Assembly: GCA_032718475.1 (NCBI GenBank)
Contig: JAUCBJ010006949.1
Span: forward strand, 1-64,000
Reading direction: 5' to 3'
Source of the DNA: Nemertoderma westbladi
Taxonomy: Eukaryota > Xenacoelomorpha > Nemertodermatida > Nemertodermatidae
Length of the DNA stretch: 64,000 nucleotides
Each line of letters starts with the position of its first letter. The first letter of the stretch is position 1. Below, in pieces: positions 53,990 to 64,000 of this stretch. Below the pieces are notes generated by a model. That model had not been told where the DNA came from and made no database searches. It saw only the letters and a list, made by a program, of their open reading frames with translations. Made by a program: the position numbers and the translations under genes.

Positions 53990-56299
53990 TAGTGGTGTAT
54001 ATTTTAGAGTTACTCAGGTGTTTCGAGGCACAACAAGAATCGAGCGAGTTGCAGGTCACTGTTGACGGTATCTGTAATTGCAGTGCAGACTTTTGCATGA
54101 CCTTTGTCTGTCGCAGGTTGACGACATAGCCAATAGATGTAGGATGATGACGGACGCCAGCACGTAGATTTTTCGAAGATTTGGTGGTGAAACCCATTCG
54201 ATTCAAACTGGGCCGCAGCTCTACGACGTCGACCTGACAGGGAGGCGAGGTCAATGTTACTATCAGGGACTGAATCGGCGCCGGTCCACTGCACTAAGTA
54301 TGGCTGTGGTTGAGGTGAACTTGCTTACCCCGCACCACAGTTTCCAGTAAACGCCGCGGACTCGTGTGATATGAACCAAGTCTGGTATATCAGCTGAATT
54401 GTTAAAACTTCGCAGCCGTATGTAATTGGAGGATATATAATGGAAATCCAAAGTCTCTTGGTTGATTCTAAAGAGATTATCCGAAGGATAACTCTAGTGG
54501 ATAGATGCATATCATTTTTTTTGCAGATCATGATGTCATGATGATTTATATGTAGTTGTGAACATCACACCCAAATATACAAATCTGCTTCCAAACTCCA
54601 AATTCGAGTTCTTATAAGAAAGTTTATTTGAAGATGTTAAGAGGCCACCACAGCGAAATTTAATGACCTTTGTTTTTCTTAGGTTAACTGTAAGGTTATT
54701 TATATTGCAGTACTCTTTCCAGTTTATTTAGTCCCGCCTGTACTTCCTCTATCGAGTTGCCAACTATGACTAAGTCATCTGCGTATTATAATTTCAAGCA
54801 CCCAACAGCAGTAATAAAAGCTGGGAGATCTGCAGTGAATAGACAGCAATGGTGATTATTTGGTCGCCTTGGGTGACACCAACTAACAGTCTGAGATATG
54901 GGATCAAGTATGTAACCACCAATGCAAATGCAGACAAAATTTATTGCAATTAAGGCCCAGATACATCCAATGAAGTTTTTACTTACTTCAAGACATGCTA
55001 TCTTCTTAGCCAGGAGGGATCTGTAGGCAGAGTCAAAACATTTTGTGAAGTCAACGAAAATGCAGTATAGGTGACCTCCTCTGGGGGACAGCGCTGGTTT
55101 GATCCAGGAAAACAGAAGCTGGCCATAACAGGCCATAACAGTAGATTGGTTGGTTCTTCCTGTAGCCAAATTGTTCATTAGCAAACGCACCACACGATTT
55201 TGCACAAGATTAGAGACGATTGTACTGTACAGTATTGTTGTATATGTTTTCATAAGACATGAGAGCAGTGTAATTGCGTGGTAAATGTCAGGTAATTTCT
55301 TACAACCTTTTACTCTTGTCCTTTTGGTCTTTGTACAGGGGAAGAAGGTATGATAAGAGCCATGAAGCAGGGCAGGAAGTCATATAGAAGCAAAGTGAGA
55401 AGAAGGCTAAAAGGTACAGTAGCAGAAGTCTGAAACCAGTTTTTAGTGATTCATTGGAAATGCCTTTTGGCCCACAGGCTTTGTTATTTTTCTGAGAGTT
55501 CACAGCTACAGTTACTTATATTGCGTCGATTGGCCTATCCAATCTGTTGGAGGAATTTTGTGGTAGATCTGGAAGGTAGGTATCCACATCTTTAGATAGA
55601 AAAGAAGAGAAGTGTCTGGGCCATTGCTCTTCAGTAACTTGTTGAGAAGTTGGTTTGCTACTGCTTCTTTTTAAGATGTTCCAGAAACTGAGTTTGTCCG
55701 ACTCTCATTCTTCGATACGACGATGTCCCCTCCCTGTCTTGAAAATCTTTTTAGTATTCTTTATAATCTGCTTGTAGTTTCTCTGTTTGATTTAGAAGTT
55801 TTTGCGTGATACATCGTTTGCATTTTTCTGCATTTCCGTGAAGGCAAGTCTGGTTTCGCACTGTGCTTTATAAAAAGTTTGAGTCGAGTTTTGCTTTCCT
55901 CTTCCTAGGTTTAATGGCCGCCTTTATAAGGTTGGATGTGATGTCCCATCAATGCTGACTGATATGCAATGATCATTATCAAAATAGATCAGTTTAGTAG
56001 TGCATCTAGAGTCTCTACATCTATCCTCCGGATTGGTGTTGCTCAGTGCTGTCTGTGTGAAGTCATACTACTTTGATCAATCCAAATGTACAGCCACTAA
56101 TGTTTGGTATTTAAAGTAACCAGAACTGCCAAAGATACAGAGTCCAATAACTCTTTAGAAACAAATACTAAGTCTATAATGCTATTACCATTCCAGCAAT
56201 AGTAGGATCATTTAGGACATGTAGATATGTTACCAATAGGCCACTGCAGAGTAAGTCACCATGTCCATCATTCCCATCTAGTCTGCACTTAAAGACCCC
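53990..56299 (-). mobile_element. Non-LTR element H, 3' part (degenerate)
   Basis: Minus-strand RT fragments: NKACGPKGISNESLK near 55,480 (GPDG-type), FVDFTKCFDSAYRS near 55,035 (motif A with Asp), TVSWCHPRRP near 54,880 (a frame-damaged QGxxLSP region), LFTADLPAF near 54,830 and YPPITYGCEVLT near 54,410 (post-RT). Many frameshifts. RTE-like copy E interrupts it at 56,300. Positions 56,291-56,299 (AAAGACCCC) are one copy of that insertion's target duplication. Confidence 0.68.
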
Positions 56300-56834
56300 T
56301 AGTACTAGGGATCGGCATGCTGCATTGCAGCTGCATTTTTAAGAATGCTGTGCCGGCTTGTCAACAAAATTGCACCGCCACAACTCCCTATCACCCATGA
56401 CATTTGCTAGATCATCCGCATCTTTAAGGCCAGTGTCCTTTAAGATGCGTCTCAAGAAGGTCATAGGCTGTCCACCATGCTTATTCACTCCATGAGGCTG
56501 CCAAAGTACAAGATTATGCACTGGCTGGTCCTCACGGCGAAAGCAATGTCCTGCAAAGCGGAGGCGATTTTGTTCTAGTGTCAAGCTTGGGGGAACCAAT
56601 GAGACACCTCCAATGTTATATAGTGTCTGGTTGGAGATGTGTGCATTGCACTTGACACAATGAACCCGGCGTAGCATTCTTGTGAATGTGCCATCCAGAG
56701 ATTTGGTGTCCTCAGCAGTTAGAGCCCAGCATGGACTCCCGTAGATGAGTACTGGAACTACTGCTGCTCTAAATAATCGGACCTTAAGTTTCCGATTAAT
56801 TCTCGGTGACTTCCAAATCCTGGAAAGCCTATTC
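56300..56834 (-). mobile_element. RTE-like copy E, 5'-truncated, with 9-bp target duplications
   Basis: Begins at the NRLSRIW segment and runs to the 3' terminus, where the (TAG)n tail is short and diverged (CTAGTACTAGGG on the plus strand). Target duplications AAAGACCCC lie at 56,291-56,299 and 56,835-56,843. The remaining 165-codon C-terminal frame is uninterrupted, ending DRELWRCNFVDKPAQHS. Confidence 0.9.
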
Positions 56835-57705
56835 AAAGACCCCAGCTAAGACTATTGGTTTAGAAGACTGTGCATGGATATGTTTTATTGCTGCTGACAA
56901 CTCGAGGAGTATTTCTGAATCATCAGTGTTTGGTTGAAAGTAAGCATTTACTATGATGATATCACAGGCTTCAACTGCTATGATTGATGAGTTCTGGGAA
57001 ATTATTCTCTGTGTTGTTGACAATCTGGTATTAATACCAACAATTAACCCCTTTTGTGGGCGACCCCAGCCATGGTCATTTTTCATTTGTTGGTGCCTGT
57101 GTGGTGATCTATAGCGTTATCCCTGGATCTGGTGATGGATGCTGTGTGATTCCATCTTCCTGGGTGAATTGTACTTCTGATTAAGCGGGTGGAGTGTTTT
57201 TGTTGTGTACTCACCTTTCTTTGAGGTTGGACAAGATGTGTGGATTATGGGGGAGGGTTTCCCCTTTGTCGCAAAGCTCCAAGGAGTTTGTCTTTGCATT
57301 CTGTGACTTTATTCTTGGTGTCTAATGTTTCTTTTCGCGATTCAGCTATTACACTGAGTGATGTCAGGAAGAGTGCGTTTAGTTTGTCCAAGTATTCTAG
57401 TAAATTTTTCTCATCTTCAATTGACATACTCTTCTTTGATTTGACATTCCTAATAGTGGTGACTGCATCATCTTGTATTGCTGAGAATCTTTCTGCGGGT
57501 GTTTTTTTCCATATATAAAATTTCAAAATATAAAATAATAATAATTGCAAGGTAGTCAAATTCACAGTCCGCAGTACAGTTGTACATTGGTAATAATAAT
57601 TAAGTATGGAATTCTCAGCTTTAATTAAACCAGTAAACGGTAAAGTCTAATAAAACTAAAGAAACCAACATGATATGTTATGGGTTACATCATGGAGAAA
57701 ATGGA
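56835..57705 (-). mobile_element. Non-LTR element H, 5' part (degenerate)
   Basis: On the minus strand 57,086-56,835 encodes an endonuclease segment (HGWGRPQKGLIVGIN, DIIIVNAYFQPNTDD, PIVLAG), broken by copy E exactly before the expected GDFN motif. Upstream, 57,565-57,245 encodes a hydrophilic, coiled-coil-like peptide (KNLLEYLDKLNALFL, KNKVTECKDKLLGAL) that could be an ORF1 product. The 5' boundary is not defined. Confidence 0.62.
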
Positions 57706-58180
57706 AAAATAGGTAAATGTAATTAATTCAATATTTTTTACTTCATTATTTAAAATTTAAAAATTTTCATCGATTATTATTCAAATATAAAAAAATCACC
57801 AACAGAGTCAAACGCAAAAGTCCAAAATGCAACTAATATTTGTGTAAACAAGGACAACAGCATTAATGAGTCTCTGTATAAGACAACGTTTTGTTTCAGT
57901 TTGGCCGTTTTGACATTTTTCATTGCTAAATGCTACTTTATGTATTTATATCTCAATTATCGTCTAACATACATACCAAAATGTTCATCAGCTTTAGGGC
58001 TACAATCATGAGTTTTTTAGTTTTTTATGACCATTATTTGGGATGTTCTAGATCCGATTTTGTATACAGTATACAAGTTCAGCTATAAGTACTTACACCC
58101 AATAATTCATGGTATGCACAAATCATAGAGTTTAGGGAAAACGTTACTTTCATGAATAAAAAAGTTAATTTATTTGATAC
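57706..58180. other. Intron sequence
   Basis: A/T-rich, no genes or repeats recognised. Confidence 0.45.
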
Positions 58181-58372
58181 CAACCGCAACTTTAATTGTC
58201 CCAGGTCCAGTACAGTAAACTTCCATTCCTTTAAGGTAGCCATGTTGTTGGAAGGGACTGTCTGTGACTGTAGCCGGAGTGTCTGATACAGTGTATGCTG
58301 AGTAGTTGGGTGACGATTCAGCGGAATATATATACCAGGGTACTGAATTACCAGCTGTGAATGTCACAGGAT
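58181..58372 (-). CDS. Exon of the polycystin/REJ gene
   Basis: The acceptor is TCGTTTTAACAG. The donor GTATCA at 58,180 gives phase 1 to 1. GTTGGT four bases earlier would give phase 0 and match exon 53,337. The peptide includes PVTFTAGNSVPWYIYS, YTVSDTPATVT and GMEVYCTGPGTIKVAV. It looks like a beta-sandwich module but I cannot name the fold. Decayed copies of its acceptor region occur at 59,430-59,600. Confidence 0.65.
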
Positions 58373-59429
58373 CTGTTAAAACGAATGAACAAATATATTC
58401 CAACCCACTGATGATGCCTGTACGTAACATATTCGTATTGGATGGATCCATCATGGATGTCCTTAATTCTCGTGCATGTTTGTTTTGTTTGTTTGTCTGT
58501 TTGTTTCTACGCACAACTTCTTGCACTTAATGCTGATGGAATTGGATGAAACTGTGATGATAGATTCATTATCGGACCTTGTTATATAAGCAAGATTTTG
58601 GTTGCGAGGGACCTGCTGGTTGCTAAGCAACAGTTAAATTAATTCTAGAATGACCAATCATAATCGTAGAATTCACTCAATCAAAATTCTGTCGACACCC
58701 CATAGGGAGCATCTGTTGGACAAGCTTTCTGCAAAATTTTGCTTTATTTCATTAAGAATTGTAGGAGAAGATACATTTCTTACAAACAGTGTTTTTTTAA
58801 CATACAAAATATACTACTAATAAAAAATAATAATATCGTTGCCAAGACAACATCCTAATGGAGGATCAGTGTGGAGGTAAGTAGCAGTAGTGCAATTGAG
58901 TGTACTGTCTGTTCCACATTGACATTATTGGGTTCTCATTAGTTATTACTTATTAGGCTTCCCTGCTTAGGCGCCTAATTTATTACAACAATAATAATTG
59001 TATTTTGTACAGACGGAAGATTGCCCAATGTTTCGTTTTGCGTTTTTCGTATTAGGCTGCCCTGCATAGGCGCGTAATTTATTTCAACAATATTGATAGC
59101 AATGGATCCGTCCATATTACCAGCTCTCGCTGGCAAGCTTGTATACTGTATTGGTCATATTTATAGTATTATTATATTAGTAGTAGTAGTATTCATAGTA
59201 TATAGGTGACTGAGTATATTCTCATGGTGATTGGGCTATCCAGCTGAAGCTACTACCCATACCCCGGTTGGCTGTGGTCGGTTGCTATCATTATATCTTA
59301 TTATACAGTTATTAGTTTATGTGACTTTTTAAAGTTTTATTACACTTGACAGTGTTGAAATGTTTCATGTCTGGGTATCTTTTTATTTCCTTATATTTTA
59401 TTATTTATTACTTATATATATTTATTTCC
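58373..59429. other. Intron sequence with a ~100-bp diverged duplication
   Basis: 58,949-59,003 and 59,049-59,096 share TTATTAGGCTTCCCTGCTTA-like and GCGCCTAATTTATT-like stretches. A (TAG)n-like tract occurs near 59,180. No coding features recognised. Confidence 0.5.
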
Positions 59430-59600
59430 CTTACAATGTCACAGGATCTGTTAAAACAAATATATACAATGTACATGGTACTGAATTGCAATGTGTGAAT
59501 GTCAGAGGATCTGTTATTAATGCAACTATTCAAACATATACCTACCAAAGGTACTAATTACCAGCTTTGAATGTCACATGACATAAAAACGAAAAAAACA
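59430..59600 (-). repeat. Three decayed copies of an exon acceptor region
   Basis: GTCACAGGATCTGTTAAAAC (59,437), GTCAGAGGATCTGTTATTAA (about 59,501) and GTCACATGACATAAAAACG (about 59,573) match the acceptor and first codons of the exon at 58,181-58,372. The last two are preceded by GGTACTGAATT/GGTACTAATT as in the exon. They are too decayed to be spliced as the same exon. Confidence 0.65.
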
Positions 59601-59700
59601 AATACTAAACGTCAAAATCATATATCATAAATATATAGAAAAAATATACAAATCCAGTGTAGATTAATTATTATATACTAATTATTATAGACTATATTAC

Positions 59701-59890
59701 CTAATGCTGCATAGTGCTGTGCTGCTTCACCCTTTCCCCAATCAACTTTCACTTTAACATTTGTTCCGAACAACACTCGAATGTAACACTTTGCATCAAT
59801 AAAGGCCGGTTGGTACACTGGACAGTGTATAGTCGTTGTAAATTCTGAAATCTCCTCCTTCAGTGTGACTTCAGACGAAGCAATCACTGG
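59701..59890 (-). CDS. PKD-like exon (rightmost supported exon)
   Basis: Acceptor ACACACTTTACAG and donor GTAATA bound 190 bases, phase 0 in and phase 1 out. The peptide includes EISEFTTTIHCPVYQ, IDAKCYIRVLFGTNV and KVKVDWGKGEAAQHY. The G-T-x-V-x-V-x-V-D-W-G-x-G pattern is the first half of a PKD repeat (usual V-x-W-D-F-G-D-G). It joins the exon at 58,181 in phase 1. Confidence 0.75.
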
Positions 59891-60256
59891 CTGTAAAGTG
59901 TGTTTATCGTTTAATTTGTATTGAATAATAATACTGTGATACAAGCAAACCCTATCTCCTAATCACTGGTGTGTACGATTATATATTAATATATGCCTAT
60001 AACGAAAATATATATGGTTAAAATTGCACAATTATTAACATTCTTTACACCTTTATTCAAGGTAAATTAATAAACAACAACAACAACATATAGCACAATA
60101 ATATTGTTTATAATAATTATTATTAATTTAGTTATGGCAGTGAGCATAGCCATACAATGTAGCCCTCTTCGTCAGGTCGTGTGAGCCAGGCGGGTGGGGA
60201 TGGAGGCGGGAGTGGGGGAGGGGGGTGGGGTTACTTGCCTGTCAGTTCCGCTAGAG

Positions 60257-61200
60257 GGCGCCTTGGCGGTACGGCTAATGTCGCGTTATGGAAGGTCGCG
60301 TTACAGCTAATTTTCAGAGTAGCCGTAACGCGACTTTGAAAGTCGCGGTACGGCTACTTAAAAAGTCGATTGTAGTGGCTAATCTATTGTATTGGTTTTA
60401 CATTAGGGAATCATTATCAATATTATTCTATGGTGTTTACGTACAGATAAGAAAGGTTCGAAAAATGTAAAATGTAATAATGTTTTACAGCATGGTATCC
60501 AGGGGGGGGGGGGGGGGATTTTAAATAAAAAAACTTAATTTATTAATTATTGTATTATTATTGTTGTATTGAGTACCACAGTACACAGTACCATAGGTAT
60601 ATTGGTCGAAAGTATATCAGTCAGTATATTGCCGAAATATTGCACTTTGAATTTATCATTAACATCAATAACCAAATCAAAAGTATCTAAAACTAAATCT
60701 CTTGAATTAGCCAGTAATCGCTCGCGTGTGGCATTTGGTTCGATGGTGGTGTGGTTTGGAATGGGTCGGCCATTAAGGGGTGGTTCACTACACCAAGATG
60801 TCAGTCGGGATCACCACCCCCTCCCAATGCTGCTGGACCTTCAATTGGGTGATCAGCGGCTGGAAGGACGGCCATTGCCTGCTTGTCAATCCCAAACAGA
60901 ACGCCATATGGTCTAGGTAGAGAGCCAGGCGTTGGTTAACAACACCGTACCTGTGTTTGAGGCTGTGACTAAGAATACCATATAATACAACATTAATTGA
61001 ATGTGATGTCGATGTTGTTAACCAATGCCTGGCTCTCTACCTAGACCATGTGGCGTTCTGTTTGGTGACTGACAAGCAGGCTATGGCCGTACTTTGGTAC
61101 TCAATATAACAATAATTATACAATATTTAATAAGTACCGCGACTTTGAAAGTTGCGTTACGGCTATTCTCCCAAAAAATTAGCCGTAACGCGACGATACC
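60257..61200. mobile_element. Fold-back element with 8-bp target duplications (hAT-like MITE)
   Basis: 944 bp flanked by CGCTAGAG at 60,249-60,256 and 61,201-61,208. Outer inverted repeats of ~60 bp pair 60,289-60,350 with 61,134-61,190 (TCGCGTTACGGCTAA, GTAGCCGTAACGCGACTTT). A second inverted pair of ~75 bp (60,869-60,943 with 61,013-61,089, containing GGTCTAGGTAGAGAGCCAGG) forms a central hairpin. A G tract lies at ~60,502. Eight-base duplications fit hAT elements. No transposase is encoded. Confidence 0.8.
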
Positions 61201-61208
61201 CGCTAGAG

Positions 61209-61439
61209 TCGGGGACATTGCGCATCGCACTATGTGATAGTGGTCGGAAAAGTTGGAGTTGCAATAGCGGGAGATTCAATCCGCAGTGAGCGAGTGGAAA
61301 GGCCGATCATCGGTCTTACATATTTTATGGCGGAATCTTTGAGCTGTTCATTGCGTTAGTACGTGGCGGTTCCATTGCTTTCGTTATCAGGTTGAAGTAG
61401 CAAGGGCTAAATAGTTTGCATCAATAAAATGTTGTTCAT
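61209..61439. other. Unannotated sequence
   Basis: No coding or repeat features recognised between the fold-back element and element I. Confidence 0.4.
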
Positions 61440-63084
61440 GATTGTAGCGATGTTATTATATTGGGTCATAATTTCGGCGTTTAGTTACGTCTTCGATAAA
61501 TGAGTGTTTATCAACAAAATGCTGAGCTAAAGTTGATGATGCCGTAATATGTAATCCTAGTAAACGTTTAATGTAAATTGATTTTATGCGATCAAGTTCC
61601 TTCAATTTTGCTAATGTTAGGAAACGTGCGAAAACCGGAAGGGAGTAGAGAGCCATCAGAGCGATTTTAATTCCGAATTTTTGTTGTATAGCAGCTAATA
61701 GGTCGAGGTGAGCCTGTGTGCAGTGCATGATTTTTTTACTTTGAGATATATTGAGATAATGTGTTTCGAGAAGCTAATCGATGTTTGTAAGGTAGTCCAG
61801 TCATATTCATTACATATGGTTACAGCTTTTCCTCCATATGTAAATCTGTCTGTAGTTGCTAACCATCCCGCCTTTCTAAATTTACCAATTTTAGTTTTAA
61901 TGAGATTTACATCCATTCGATTTTTGAGGCACCAAGAGTGAAGTACAGGTATATCCCGGCCATTCTGAATAGTCTGTCTGTCATTAGCATACAGAACCAG
62001 GTCATCAGAGTAAAACAAAAACTTAAGTATTGATATTGTTTGTCATAAGGCCAATGCTAAGTCGGAAATAAATATAATAAATCATAATGGGGAGAAACAA
62101 TCTCCCTGTAAAACCCCAAGCAATTTTTATTATTTCGGATAGACGGAGACCGACGAAAATTCGAATATTGTTTTGTAGTAAATTCTAAATTAAATTAAAT
62201 CGAATAATTTACCTTTTATACCGAATTCGTTTAGCTTTGACAAAAGAAATAAATGGTTAACTTAATGAAAAGTCTATATAATATAGTCTATATATATAAA
62301 AGAAAAGGCTTTCTGAAAGTCTATGAAAGCCGCCTTTTTTTGGTTTTCGGTACTGGGAGGTATATTGTGTAAAACGTCATCTCCTGTGACTCAAAGCAGA
62401 CTTTTGAAATGAGAGTTTAGGGTGGCGGAGTCGATTGGAGCAATTGAACGAGAACAGTTCTTATGAAGGAGCCATGGTTTAACTTCCAAGCGACTAACAA
62501 GTTCCATCAGAGAGTCCTCCTCGAATTTGTTTCGTTTTCTGTTTATCAACTTTTTGTACTCTTATTTATCTAAGGGACCAACATCGTGTTCTTTCTGTAT
62601 TTGAGTTATTTTGAAATGTCATAGCCGCGAGCAGCTCTTGTTTTGAGCGACAACAGTCCAAAGTCAAACCAAGGTTTTCCGTATGTTTTCATTCTACTTT
62701 TGATAGATGTGTCCACAAGCATTTCAGTTAAAAGGGTAGCTGCATTACCTACGTATTTCCCGATAACTGGTGGTAGCTGGTCATATCTATGAAATTCTGA
62801 AGGTTTATTTTCCGAGATAGACGCTTAAGCATTTCCTGGGGAGATGTTAGATTGGATACCGAGGTAACGGCAACTGACTGATGTTTTCTTGCTGGGTGAC
62901 CATTACAAGTGGTAGTGTAGTTAGATTTGTACCTGGGGATTTTAAGGAGAGGAGATCGATAATGCTATTTCGAGAGTTTAATCCTATAAAACCAATATTA
63001 GCGAGGTCGTTTGTGAGATCTGTTCCACGGGAGCCAAAGTCAAGCCAACAGTTAAAGTCAACTCAACCTCCTATTATAATAGGA
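61440..63084 (-). mobile_element. Non-LTR element I, degenerate
   Basis: On the minus strand, 5' to 3': an endonuclease segment ending with PIIIGG then VDFNCWLDFG (63,080-63,040, the GDFN motif with G to V or a damaged base) and IDLLSLKSPG; VLQGDCFSP near 62,110 (RT QGxxxSP); FYSDDLVLYANDRQT at 62,010 (motif C); the post-RT segment NRMDVNLIKTKIGKF and, at 61,620-61,460, LAKLKELDRIKSIYIKRLLG. It is interrupted on the right by RTE-like copy F and has numerous stops. Confidence 0.7.
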
Positions 63085-64000
63085 ACTACTACTACTAGGA
63101 TCGGCATGCTGCATTGCAGCTGCATTTTAAGAATGCTGTGCCGGCTTGTCAACAAAATTGCACCGCCACAACTCCCTATCACCCATGACATTTGCTAGAT
63201 CATCCGCATCTTCAAGGCCAGTGTCCTTTAGGATGCGTCTCAAGAAAGTCATGGGCTGTCCACCATGCTTATTCACGCCATGAGGCTGCCAAAGTACAAG
63301 ATTATGCACTGGCTGGTCCTCACGGCGAAAGCAATGTCCTGCAAAGCGGAGGCGATTTTGTTCTAGTGTCAAGCTTGGGGGAACCAATGAGACACCTCCA
63401 ATGTTATATAGTGTCTGGTTGGAGATGTGTGCATTGTACTTGACACAATGAACCCGGCGTAGCATTCTTGTGAATGTGCCATCCAGAGATTTGGTGTCCT
63501 CAGCAGTTAGAGCCCAGCATGGACTCCCGTAGAGGAGTACTGGAACTACTGCTGCTCTAAATAATCTGACCTTAAGTTTCCGATTAATTCTCGGTGACTT
63601 CCAAATCCTGGAAAGCCTATTCAAGGCTGCCCATGCCTTTCCCTTACATATTCGAAGGTCCTCACCTGACTTCCGGATCCATGATCCCAGGTAACAGAAG
63701 TCGTCCACATGCTCAAGCATACCATCCTTTGAGCTTATGCTCATCCGATCAGAGACTTGCTGAGGACTTTCAAAGTTAACTGTCAGAATTTTGGTCTTTC
63801 TGGAGTTAATAAAAAGACCAACACTAGAAGCAGCATGTTCTAATGAGCTGAGGAGCCGTTGGGCTCCCTCTAATGATTCTGAGAGTACTCCTAAGTCATC
63901 AGCAAAGTCTAGATCAGTTAGGTACTTGGCAGGATTTCCTCGACTTCTGGAGCCAGTAGGTGGAGTTATCATCACCCCATCATCATTATAATGATCTAAG
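63085..64000 (-). mobile_element. RTE-like copy F, cut by the right window edge
   Basis: The minus-strand copy ends with the family 3' terminus and a (CTA)4 tract at 63,086-63,097 (plus strand), inserted in element I's endonuclease gene. It extends past the window's right edge, so its 5' completeness is unknown. Confidence 0.92.
63127..64000 (-). CDS. Copy F reverse transcriptase, C-terminal part (partial)
   Basis: Within the window the frame is open from the edge to the stop at 63,127. It contains LDFADDLGVLS (motif C), NSRKTKILTVNF, GSWIRKSGEDLR, LYGSPCWALTAED and NRLRFAGHCFRRED, and it ends with the full DRELWRCNFVDKPAQHS terminus that copy C lacks. It is the best-preserved C-terminus in the window. 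Whether motif A and the endonuclease are intact lies outside what I can see. Confidence 0.85.
   Translation of the reverse strand, partial: LDHYNDDGVMITPPTGSRSRGNPAKYLTDLDFADDLGVLSESLEGAQRLLSSLEHAASSVGLFINSRKTKILTVNFESPQQVSDRMSISSKDGMLEHVDDFCYLGSWIRKSGEDLRICKGKAWAALNRLSRIWKSPRINRKLKVRLFRAAVVPVLLYGSPCWALTAEDTKSLDGTFTRMLRRVHCVKYNAHISNQTLYNIGGVSLVPPSLTLEQNRLRFAGHCFRREDQPVHNLVLWQPHGVNKHGGQPMTFLRRILKDTGLEDADDLANVMGDRELWRCNFVDKPAQHS

Overview
This is a window of animal nuclear DNA: spliced exons with GT-AG boundaries, tRNA-derived SINEs, several non-LTR retrotransposon lineages, a BEL/Pao-type LTR element and long tandem arrays. A polycystin/REJ-type gene, a Maverick-type integrase fragment and this retroelement mixture point to a marine invertebrate, probably a deuterostome. 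I cannot name the species.

The only host gene I can support runs on the minus strand across the whole window, right to left. It is a very large extracellular protein of the polycystin-1 / receptor-for-egg-jelly (REJ) class. The right-hand exons (59.9-45.9 kb) give a PKD-like segment, an unassigned segment and a cysteine-rich LDL-receptor-A-like segment. The middle exons (26.3-17.8 kb) are PKD-like and REJ-like, and the left-hand exons (10.4-1.6 kb) are REJ-like. The last ten exons, 19,905 to 1,646, join in consistent splice phase. The GPS, PLAT and transmembrane parts expected in this family would lie left of the window. Two exons show frame problems (19,750-20,500 boundary and 25,972-26,137), from assembly indels or decay.

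The introns are filled by mobile DNA. (i) A multicopy RTE-like non-LTR family ending in (TAG)n has one full-length copy with a 12-bp target duplication (20,837-24,267), five truncated copies and an older fossil. (ii) Three other non-LTR lineages, here called G, H and I, are degenerate; each has been hit by an RTE-like copy. (iii) An element with a QGDx-type reverse transcriptase, a Cys-rich N-terminal ORF, octapeptide repeats and a possible C-terminal restriction-like endonuclease lies at 44.6-27.9 kb on the minus strand. (iv) Nested in it is a young LTR element (28,152-40,758) with two 1,231-bp LTRs and a TGCGG target duplication. It keeps gag and protease but has lost RT and RNase H by what looks like an in-frame deletion, and carries a second zinc-knuckle ORF beside the 3' LTR. 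(v) There is also an inverted LTR fragment abutting a Maverick/Polinton-type integrase fragment (1-1,214), a 944-bp fold-back element with 8-bp duplications (60,257-61,200), and four tRNA-like SINEs.

Tandem arrays abut exons. Two of them (9.0-9.88 kb and 46.7-53.3 kb) consist of units that copy the exon-intron junction itself, giving dozens to hundreds of splice-donor look-alikes directly downstream of real donors. This is the most unusual structural feature of the window.
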